The notes under the pieces: generated by a model
Database searches by the model: none
Seen by the model: the letters and a program-made list of their open reading frames with translations, nothing else
What the model was told of the DNA's origin: nothing
Made by a program: the position numbers and the translations under genes
DNA from: DATNIC01 sp035604635
Lineage (GTDB): Bacteria; Vulcanimicrobiota; Vulcanimicrobiia; Vulcanimicrobiales; Vulcanimicrobiaceae
Direction: 5' to 3'
Length of the DNA stretch: 41,298 nt
Assembly: GCA_035604635.1 (NCBI GenBank)
Contig: DATNIC010000226.1
Coordinates: 1 to 41,298, forward strand
Shown here: one piece after another, positions 33,468 through 39,923 of the stretch
Position numbering within the stretch: the first letter of the stretch is position 1
Layout of the letters: each line of letters opens with the position of its first letter

Positions 33468-34432
33468 CGCGCGCCGGCGTGTTGCGGCTGAGCCGATTCG
33501 CGGTCGCGGCCGTCCTCGCCGCATCATTCGCTCCGCTGCCCTCCGCGGCGCAGAGTACCGCGCCGCAAATCCTCATCGCGGCGACGCCGAACGACTCGGG
33601 CGGCACGCCTTTTTACGCTCTGGACCTCGGCAATTTCAAGAAGGCCGGCTTGGACGTAAAAGTCCAGCCCGTGGAAAACCCGGGCAACATGGTAGCTGCG
33701 GTGATCGGCGGCTCGGCGACGTTCGGTACGCTCACGATCCCCGGGATCGCGCTTGCGCGTGAGAAGGGCGTCCCGATCGTGATCGTCGCGCCGACGTCGA
33801 TCTACAACAGCGCTACGCCGACCTCGGGTATCATCGTGCTCAAGAGCTCGCCGATCAAGAAAGCCAGCGACCTCAACGGCAAGACGGTCGCCACCCGCGA
33901 CATTTCAAACCTGAGCTACTTCGGCGCCAACAATTGGATCGATAAGAACGGCGGCGATTCGAAGAGCGTCAAGTGGGTGGAGATCAACGATACCCAAACG
34001 GTCCCCGCGATGATCGCAGGACGGGTCGACGCCGCATCGGTCAGCGAGCCGGCGTTCGACGATGCGATCCACGGTCCAAATGCCCGCATGCTGGCGCCGA
34101 TCTACGATGCAATCGGCGACAAATTCCTCATCGGCGCCATCTTCACGACCGAGGAGTACGCTAAGGCGCATCCCGATATCGTTCGCAAGTTCTCCCAGGT
34201 CATCATCGACACCGCGATCTGGGCCAACAGGAACCGCCCGCTGAGCGCGAAGATCCTCGAGAAATACGCGGGCGTTCCCGTTCCGCCGGGGACCACGCGC
34301 GTCGCCTATGCCGAGCGAATCCGTCCGGCCGACGCCCAGCCCGTACTCGACATGCTCAAGCAGTACGGAGCGTTGAAATCATCCTTGCGCGCAAGCGACT
34401 TGTTTGCCGTACAGATAGCGACGACGCCATAG
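33464..34432 (+). CDS. ABC-type substrate-binding protein, SsuA-like
   Basis: 322 residues from TTG 33464, overlapping the VOC stop by 4 bases. The signal peptide is about 30 residues (RFAVAAVLAASFAPLPSAAQ). Lobe signatures are GTPFYALDLGNFKKAGLDVK, GGSATFGTLTIPGIALAREK and GVPIVIVAPTS. Near the C-terminus WANRNRPLSAKILEKYAGV matches the motif of the 7314 and 8242 proteins, placing it in the same subfamily. No import permease is near. It would present a small ligand in the periplasm. A 91-base gap separates it from the diguanylate cyclase gene on the same strand. Confidence 0.9.
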   Translation: MTRAGVLRLSRFAVAAVLAASFAPLPSAAQSTAPQILIAATPNDSGGTPFYALDLGNFKKAGLDVKVQPVENPGNMVAAVIGGSATFGTLTIPGIALAREKGVPIVIVAPTSIYNSATPTSGIIVLKSSPIKKASDLNGKTVATRDISNLSYFGANNWIDKNGGDSKSVKWVEINDTQTVPAMIAGRVDAASVSEPAFDDAIHGPNARMLAPIYDAIGDKFLIGAIFTTEEYAKAHPDIVRKFSQVIIDTAIWANRNRPLSAKILEKYAGVPVPPGTTRVAYAERIRPADAQPVLDMLKQYGALKSSLRASDLFAVQIATTP

Positions 34433-34523
34433 CGCTTGGAATAGAAGTGTAAAGCGACGGTTTGGAGCCTAGGAGCCTGCCCCGGAACGCGTAAGCCAAC
34501 GGAGTCAAGCTGAGGGGCACCGC
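34433..34523 (+). other. intergenic spacer before diguanylate cyclase
   Basis: 91 bases, comparatively AT-rich near 34438-34452 (TGGAATAGAAGTGTAAA). No convincing promoter or terminator could be assigned. A GAGGGG near 34512-34517 serves as ribosome-binding site for the TTG at 34524. A short direct repeat GGAGCCT occurs twice around 34465-34478. Confidence 0.4.
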
Positions 34524-35969
34524 TTGCTGGAAACGCTGGACCGTCCGCGTGTAACGGTCAACTCACTGGTCGCCGCCAACATAGCCCTCGCGCAGCTGTC
34601 ACTTCGACAGTATTGGCCGGCACTGGGTTTTGGCGTTGCCCTGACGGCGTTGGCCCTGCTTACGATCCCCGTCGAGCACGTCCAGTGGCCGGAGGTCAGC
34701 GGTATCGTGCCGGCTATCGTCGCGCTCGCGGCGTTCGCCGATCTCATCACGGCGGCGCTGCTGCTAAATCAATTTCTGGTCGTGCGAAAGCTGTCGTTCG
34801 CAGTCCTGGCCGCCGGCTATGCGTTCACCGGTCTGATGATCTGCGTGTACTTTCTGACCTTCCCCGGCTTCGTCGTCCCTAGCGGGCTCTTCGGCGGGGA
34901 CCTTCAGACCGGGCCGTGGACCTTCGTCCTCTGGCACGACGGTTTCTTCGTCGTGCTGATTGCATATAGCTTGACGGCAATGCGCTACGCGCAGCCTTTG
35001 CCGCCGCGAGCGGTCTCCCGGACGATCCTGATCCTCATGGTGGCGGTCGTTGCCGCCGTCGCGGCACTGACGTGGGGGACGGTAGCGATCAAAGAGCTCC
35101 CCGCGTTGTTGACGGCTCAGACTCCGCCGCGATTCACCCCGTTCCTCATGAACGCCGTTCTGCCGTTCTCCGCGGTTCTCGGACTCATCGCGGTGGTACT
35201 GACGATTCGTGTGCCCCGCAAGAACACGATCGAGCTCTGGATCTGCATTTCAGCCCTCGCCACGCTGTTGGACATGATCTTAAGCACGACGTCCGGTGCT
35301 CGCTTCTCGATCGGCTGGTACATGTCGCGCTTCTATGCCCTGACCGCCGCGTTTACGGTCCTGCTCGTGTTCCTGCGCGAGATCTATTCGCTGTGCTCGC
35401 GGCTCACATCGCAAAGTGCGGCGTTCGAGCAATTGGCCTACCTCGATGGGCTCACCGGCGTTCCGAACAAGCGGGCACTTCTCGAGCGCCTCGCCGCCGA
35501 GTGGGAACGCGCGCGACGGTATCAGCGGTCGATTGCGCTGCTTATGCTCGACGTCGATCATTTTAAGCAATACAACGACACGTTCGGGCATATGCAAGGT
35601 GATACGTGCCTGCAGAAAGTCGCCGCCGGGCTAAGCGGTGCGATCACGCGCGCGAGCGACTTTTTGGCACGCTACGGCGGCGAAGAGTTTGTCGTTCTCA
35701 TGCCGGAAACCGAGATCGAAGGTGCCACGGCCCTAGCCGAACGAGTACGCTCGGCCGTCGCGTCGGTGAGGCTCGCGCATCCGGATCCCGACGCGCCGAT
35801 CGTGACCGTCAGCGTTGGAGTCGCAAGTGCGGTCCCGCGATCCGGCGAGGGGTGGCAGGTGCTCCTCGAAGCGGCCGATGCCGCGCTCTACCAGGCCAAA
35901 GACCAAGGCCGCAATCGCGTGATCGCCGGGAAACCAGAATTCGGCCTCGAAAAGCTCGGCCGTCCGTGA
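34524..35969 (+). CDS. MASE4-like membrane diguanylate cyclase (GGDEF)
   Basis: 481 residues from TTG 34524, supported by GAGGGG upstream. Residues about 30-290 form roughly eight membrane helices with the MASE4-like features ADLITAALLLNQF and YFLTFPGFVVPSGLF. A coiled linker (EIYSLCSRLTSQSAAFEQLA) connects to a GGDEF domain at about 305-475. The active loop is GGEEF (385-389). An RxxD inhibitory site (Arg376-Asp379) lies five residues before it, so product inhibition is expected. It should make cyclic di-GMP at the inner membrane in response to a signal sensed in or near the membrane. The stop overlaps the GTG start of the next binding-protein gene. Confidence 0.93.
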   Translation: MLETLDRPRVTVNSLVAANIALAQLSLRQYWPALGFGVALTALALLTIPVEHVQWPEVSGIVPAIVALAAFADLITAALLLNQFLVVRKLSFAVLAAGYAFTGLMICVYFLTFPGFVVPSGLFGGDLQTGPWTFVLWHDGFFVVLIAYSLTAMRYAQPLPPRAVSRTILILMVAVVAAVAALTWGTVAIKELPALLTAQTPPRFTPFLMNAVLPFSAVLGLIAVVLTIRVPRKNTIELWICISALATLLDMILSTTSGARFSIGWYMSRFYALTAAFTVLLVFLREIYSLCSRLTSQSAAFEQLAYLDGLTGVPNKRALLERLAAEWERARRYQRSIALLMLDVDHFKQYNDTFGHMQGDTCLQKVAAGLSGAITRASDFLARYGGEEFVVLMPETEIEGATALAERVRSAVASVRLAHPDPDAPIVTVSVGVASAVPRSGEGWQVLLEAADAALYQAKDQGRNRVIAGKPEFGLEKLGRP

Positions 35970-36907
35970 AACGATCGGCATTCCTCGCGGCATCGACCGC
36001 GCTGGCAGTCGTCCCGGCGACGGTGCGAGCCCAAACGCTCACGACCGTCACCGTCGCATCGGCACCGAACGAAGATCTCCTCGGGACGCTCTGGGCCCTC
36101 GAGACCGGCGCGTTTCGCAAGGCCGGGCTCGACGTCGTCTTGCAGAAGGCGAACAGCGGCTCGGCGGTCGCGGCGGCGGTCGCCGGCGGCGCGATCAACA
36201 TCGGCAAATCGAGTTTAGTCTCGCTCCTGATCGGGCGATCGAAGGGCTTGCCGTTCGTGCTGGTCTCAGCGGCAGGCATCTACACGGCCGAGTACCCGAC
36301 GGCCGGGATGGTCACGGCGAACAACTCGACCCTGAAGACCGGGAAGGATTGCAACGGCAAGATCATGGGCGTCGGCGCGCTCAACGACCTCACGCAGCTG
36401 GGCACCGAGGCGTGGGTCGACGCGACCGGCGGCGACTCGAAGACGCTGCGCTACGTCGAGCTCCCGGCCTCGGCGATCGCCGAATCCGTCGCGTCCGGCC
36501 GCGTCGACGCCGGGACGATGCCGAACCCGGCGTTCGGCCAAGCGATCGCGAGCGGCAAGGTACGCCTCTTGTCGTATTGCGTCTCGGCGGTTGCGCGCCG
36601 CTTCATTCAAGCCGCGTATTTCGCCACGGCCGACTACATCCTAAAAAACCGCGAAACCGTCGCTGCGTTCCGGCGGACGGTCGAAGAAGCCGCCGTGTAC
36701 GCGAACGCACACCACGACCAGATGATCCCCGTCATCTCGAAGTTCACCGGCGTCGAACCTCGGGCGATCCTCGCGCAACCGCGGCAGATCCTCGGCACCT
36801 CGCTCGACATCCGGCTCATCCAGCCGCTAGTCGATGCGGCGGTGAAGTACAAAGCCGTCCCGCCCACGTTCGAGGCCCGCATGATGATCGACGCGGGGGG
36901 CGCCTGA
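35966..36907 (+). CDS. ABC-type substrate-binding protein, SsuA-like, coupled to diguanylate cyclase
   Basis: 313 residues from GTG 35966, overlapping the cyclase stop (GTGA), which implies translational coupling. The signal peptide is MKRSAFLAASTALAVVPATV. Family blocks are LWALETGAFRKAGLDVVLQK, GGAINIGKSSLVSLLIGR and GLPFVLVSAAG. Near the C-terminus YANAHHDQMIPVISKFTGV is a diverged form of the motif in the other three SsuA-like receptors. No permease gene is near. Coupled expression with a membrane cyclase suggests that the receptor might deliver ligand information to it; this is inference. Its stop is 7 bases from the convergent meaB stop. Confidence 0.9.
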   Translation: MKRSAFLAASTALAVVPATVRAQTLTTVTVASAPNEDLLGTLWALETGAFRKAGLDVVLQKANSGSAVAAAVAGGAINIGKSSLVSLLIGRSKGLPFVLVSAAGIYTAEYPTAGMVTANNSTLKTGKDCNGKIMGVGALNDLTQLGTEAWVDATGGDSKTLRYVELPASAIAESVASGRVDAGTMPNPAFGQAIASGKVRLLSYCVSAVARRFIQAAYFATADYILKNRETVAAFRRTVEEAAVYANAHHDQMIPVISKFTGVEPRAILAQPRQILGTSLDIRLIQPLVDAAVKYKAVPPTFEARMMIDAGGA

Positions 36908-36914
36908 AGCCGAG

Positions 36915-37838
36915 CTATCCGAGAATAAGGGTTACGAGGCGGTTCACCGCTTCCGTTCGAGTGATCGCGTGCGATTCAAGCTGTTCGAAAATCATCTTCG
37001 CTTCTTCCGCTTCGAGGAGTCCAACGGCTCGTTCGACGCTCCGCTCTTTAACGGCGCGTAGGACCGCGAAGCGGACGGTGCGGGATGGGTTCGATGCGCG
37101 TTGCTTCCTGGCATCGACGAGGCGGTCCATGAGTTCGTCGACGCCGCCGCCGTCGAGCGCCGTCGTCTTGAGAACGGGGACGTCGCGCTCGCTCTCGCGG
37201 AGCATTTGCACGAGGTCCGCGGCCGTCTGGTTTGCTCCCGGGCGATCGGCCATGTTGACGACGAACACGTCGGCGATCTCGGTCAATCCGGCCTTCATCG
37301 ACTGCACCTCGTCGCCCAACCCGGGGACGGTCACGACGACGACGACGTCCGCCACCGAAACGATCTCGATCTCGACTTGACCGACGCCGACCGTCTCGAC
37401 GATGACGACATCGAAACCCGCTCTCTCGCAGAGCGCAATCGCGTGAGCCGTGGCCGGTGCGAGCCCTCCGCCTGACGCCCGTGAAGCCATGCTGCGAATG
37501 AACACTCCCGCATCCGCGGCGTGCCGCTGCATCCTGATGCGGTCTCCCAGGACCGCGCCTCCCGTGAAGGCCGACGACGGATCGACCGCGATGACGGCAA
37601 CCGTCCCTCCACGCTCCCGGAAGCGCGCGATGAGGTGGTCGACGACGGTCGATTTTCCGGCGCCCGGCGGCCCCGTGATCCCGATAACGTACGCGGATGC
37701 CGCGCCGCCTGCGGGGACCGCGTTCGCGAATGCGTCCAGTTCGCGTTCGATGGAAACGCCGCTTTCGACGGCAGAGATCGCTCGCGCAAGTTGCCGATGC
37801 ACTCGGTAATCGACCACCTTCGTTACTTTGCGGTCCAA
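36915..37838 (-). CDS. meaB: MeaB/ArgK-type P-loop GTPase
   Basis: 307 residues from TTG 37838, preceded by AGGGG. The P-loop is GPPGAGKST (56-64). Further blocks are VIAVDPSSAFTGGAVLGDRI, RSMASRASGGGLAPAT and VETVGVGQVEIEI, all typical of MeaB. It protects and reloads adenosylcobalamin-dependent mutases such as methylmalonyl-CoA mutase. The guanine-specificity motif, usually NKxD, reads NMAD (VVNMADRPGANQ), an uncommon change. No mutase gene is in this window, whereas meaB often lies next to one. It is convergent with the binding-protein gene and divergent from a VOC gene across 57 bases. Confidence 0.92.
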   Translation of the reverse strand: MDRKVTKVVDYRVHRQLARAISAVESGVSIERELDAFANAVPAGGAASAYVIGITGPPGAGKSTVVDHLIARFRERGGTVAVIAVDPSSAFTGGAVLGDRIRMQRHAADAGVFIRSMASRASGGGLAPATAHAIALCERAGFDVVIVETVGVGQVEIEIVSVADVVVVVTVPGLGDEVQSMKAGLTEIADVFVVNMADRPGANQTAADLVQMLRESERDVPVLKTTALDGGGVDELMDRLVDARKQRASNPSRTVRFAVLRAVKERSVERAVGLLEAEEAKMIFEQLESHAITRTEAVNRLVTLILG

Positions 37839-37895
37839 AAAGGATTCCCCTGAGTCCGAATAGGGGCTCCGTCCTTACGATTCGAAAAGGCACCC

Positions 37896-38402
37896 ATGCC
37901 TCGAGTTTCCTGGACACCGGAACAGATCGAAGCGTACGAGCAGGGCCTAAAGAAGCGGCCTCACTTTTCCCGCATGAATCACGTCAGTCTCGCCGTACGC
38001 GACTTGCAGATTTCGAAGAGATTTTACACGGAAGTTCTGGGCGGACGCATCATCAACGACGGCACGCCGAACTTCGCAGAGGTGCTCGTAGCCGGGATGA
38101 TCATCGGCATGAGCGATGCACGGGGGCGCCCTCAGGAAGCCGACGCTGAATTCCCGCACATCGCGTTTGAGGTCGAATCGGATCAGTTCATGCCGATGAA
38201 AGCGTGGCTCGAGCAGCACGGCGTGGTCACGCATCAACCGTGGACGCGTCATCATGTCGAAGGTCTCATGTATTTCAAAGATCCGTCCGGAAATCTCATC
38301 GAGATCTATTGTCCGAAATTTGCCGGAGCTTCGGAGTTGAAGCTCTCTCCGACGCCGGCCGGCGTCGTCGACCTCCCATCGCTTGACTATACATGGCCCT
38401 AA
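37896..38402 (+). CDS. single-domain VOC family protein
   Basis: 168 residues from ATG 37896. A short helical N-terminal extension (SWTPEQIEAYEQGLKKRP) precedes a VOC fold. The expected metal triad is complete: His29 in RMNHVSLAVRDL, His88 in FPHIAFEVE and Glu136 in GNLIEIYCP. Members include glyoxalases, fosfomycin-resistance enzymes, epimerases and dioxygenases; the sequence does not decide among them. It is longer than methylmalonyl-CoA epimerase (about 135 residues), so that role is not favoured despite the meaB neighbour. Next gene starts 3 bases after its stop, so they are co-transcribed. Confidence 0.85.
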   Translation: MPRVSWTPEQIEAYEQGLKKRPHFSRMNHVSLAVRDLQISKRFYTEVLGGRIINDGTPNFAEVLVAGMIIGMSDARGRPQEADAEFPHIAFEVESDQFMPMKAWLEQHGVVTHQPWTRHHVEGLMYFKDPSGNLIEIYCPKFAGASELKLSPTPAGVVDLPSLDYTWP

Positions 38403-38405
38403 CGC

Positions 38406-39095
38406 ATGAGCACTAAGGAAGAAACCATTGAGGTCGCGGGCGTGCCGCACTACCTTGCGCGCGCGGCCGCGCCCACTGCCGCCGGCGTCCTGCTCCTCCC
38501 TCACGTCTACGGGGTCAACGAGTTTGTACGCGGTTTCGCCACCGGGCTGGCCGAGCGCGGGCTGACGACCGTCGCTTGGAATCCATACCCGCAGCTACCG
38601 ATGGGCTCCAAATTCACGGAGCGGCCCCCGCGCCCGAAAGACGAGGCCACGATGCAGACCCTCTCCGGCCTGGTCGACTTCATGCTGTCGAAGCTCGGCC
38701 TGAGCGCCGTCGCGACGATCGGATTCTGCATGGGCGGACGCTGGGTGCTGATGTTCGGCGCGCGCGAACCCCGGCTGCGCGCCGCCGTCGCTTGCTACCC
38801 GTCGATTCCGGCGCAACGCTCTCCGGGCCAAGACGTCGAGCCGCTCCCCGTCGCTGCGGCGATCGCGTGCCCGGTGCTGGTGATCTACCCGGGCCTCGAC
38901 AACGTCACTCCGCGGCCGGTGTTCGAAGCGCTGCAAGCAATGCTGCAAGGGCGCGCCGCCTCGACATCAGTCATCCACTATCCTGATGCCGAGCACGGCT
39001 TCATGCACGCCCCCGGTCCGGCGAACGATGCGGCGACGCGCAGCGCGACGCCGCAGATCTACGGGTTTTTCGACGCCTACCTTAGCAGCTCGTAA
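38406..39095 (+). CDS. dienelactone hydrolase family protein
   Basis: 229 residues from ATG 38406. The cysteine-type alpha/beta hydrolase triad is present: Cys108 in GFCMGGRW, Asp165 in YPGLDNVTP and His197 in DAEHGFMH. VLLLPHVYGVNEFVRGFATGLA is the usual start of the family. Classical dienelactone hydrolase opens the lactone produced by chlorocatechol ortho-cleavage, but most homologues act on other esters or lactones. It follows the VOC gene by 3 bases; a ring-cleavage/hydrolase pair is possible. Converges with the secreted repeat protein gene. Confidence 0.9.
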   Translation: MSTKEETIEVAGVPHYLARAAAPTAAGVLLLPHVYGVNEFVRGFATGLAERGLTTVAWNPYPQLPMGSKFTERPPRPKDEATMQTLSGLVDFMLSKLGLSAVATIGFCMGGRWVLMFGAREPRLRAAVACYPSIPAQRSPGQDVEPLPVAAAIACPVLVIYPGLDNVTPRPVFEALQAMLQGRAASTSVIHYPDAEHGFMHAPGPANDAATRSATPQIYGFFDAYLSSS

Positions 39096-39100
39096 TAAAT

Positions 39101-39781
39101 TCAGCCTCCGAGGGAGCGCTGGCCGACGACGCGGCCCACCGCAGGCGTCGTATCCGCCCCATAGCCCCAGGTGCCGTTGAAGCTGTTATTGTCGCCGTTG
39201 AACCAGAACGAGAACCAGCCCGACTTGCTCCCGTTACTCCAGGTTGCCCGCACCTTGTCCTTCGTCCGAAATTTCCCGTTGATCACGGCGTTTTTGACGT
39301 GGCAGACGACCGACGGGCCGGACTGCGTGCAAGACATCGGCCCGACGAAAGAAGTGCCGGTGCCTGCAACCGTCACGTTCCACTTTCCGGCAGCGGTAAT
39401 CGCGGACGGCGGCAGGAATTTGTTGCCGGTGAACGTCCCGTTTTCCTTACGCCCGTTGTAGCCCCACGAGCCGTTGAAGCTGTGACCGTTGGGACTGGCA
39501 TATACGGTCAGCCAACCCGCGCCGCCCGGACCATGCCATGTCCCGTTGATCTGCGAATCGTTGACAAAGGTACCGGTGAACCCGTTCCCGTTCGCGGCGT
39601 TCGTGCCGACAAAACCGTTGCCCGACTGGGTTATAGTCACCGTCGCGGTTGTGGTACCGTTCAGGCCGCTCTGCTGAACGGTCCAGCTGCCGGTGAGATT
39701 CGGCGGGCTAGCGAGCGCTGCGCCGATCGATAGCGCTGCGATCCCAACGCCGAAAAATAGTGCGAGGACGAAACGTTTCAT
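39101..39781 (-). CDS. secreted beta-repeat protein, unrecognised
   Basis: 226 residues from ATG 39781, with AAAGGAG at a good distance; the longer frame to 39805 adds eight residues and loses that site. The signal peptide is KRFVLALFFGVGIAALSIGA. The mature part is rich in Gly, Asn, Ser, Thr and Trp and has repeated beta strands. INGTWHGPGGAGWLTVYAS plus HSFNGSWGYNG recurs as INGKFRTK...SKSGWFSFWF plus NSFNGTWGYGAD. Two cysteines (MSCTQSGPSVVCHV) may form a disulfide. I do not recognise a family. It looks like a small extracellular beta barrel or sandwich. It is divergent from the PoxB-like gene. Confidence 0.85.
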   Translation of the reverse strand: MKRFVLALFFGVGIAALSIGAALASPPNLTGSWTVQQSGLNGTTTATVTITQSGNGFVGTNAANGNGFTGTFVNDSQINGTWHGPGGAGWLTVYASPNGHSFNGSWGYNGRKENGTFTGNKFLPPSAITAAGKWNVTVAGTGTSFVGPMSCTQSGPSVVCHVKNAVINGKFRTKDKVRATWSNGSKSGWFSFWFNGDNNSFNGTWGYGADTTPAVGRVVGQRSLGG

Positions 39782-39923
39782 GTTGATCTCCTTTATTGGA
39801 AGCAAATTTAGGAAGCCTGGTGGACTGCGCCAGCCACACTAGTCTCTCACACAATCGGGACACGCACTATCCGGAAATCGCAACCCTGAAAGGCAGCCCG
39901 GCCTTTCCGCGAAAAAGGGCCGC
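39782..39923. promoter_or_regulatory. divergent promoter region
   Basis: 142 bases between the secreted repeat protein gene (minus) and the PoxB-like gene (plus). An AT-rich stretch at about 39788-39812 with TAAATT on the minus strand could be a -10 for the secreted protein gene. TATCCG near 39868 on the plus strand is a weak candidate for the other. No confident -35 boxes were found. Confidence 0.4.
39899..39922 (+). promoter_or_regulatory. leader hairpin over the ribosome-binding site of the PoxB-like gene
   Basis: CGGCCTTT (39899-39906) can pair with AAAGGGCCG (39914-39922), with one bulged G and a seven-base loop. The only Shine-Dalgarno-like sequence before ATG 39924 (AAAAAGGG) lies in the 3' arm. 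Folding would hide it and reduce translation. Confidence 0.3.

Noticed and set aside
37896..38402. VOC gene as methylmalonyl-CoA epimerase because of nearby meaB
   Set aside because: It is about 30 residues longer than epimerases, is divergent from meaB, and no mutase gene is present.
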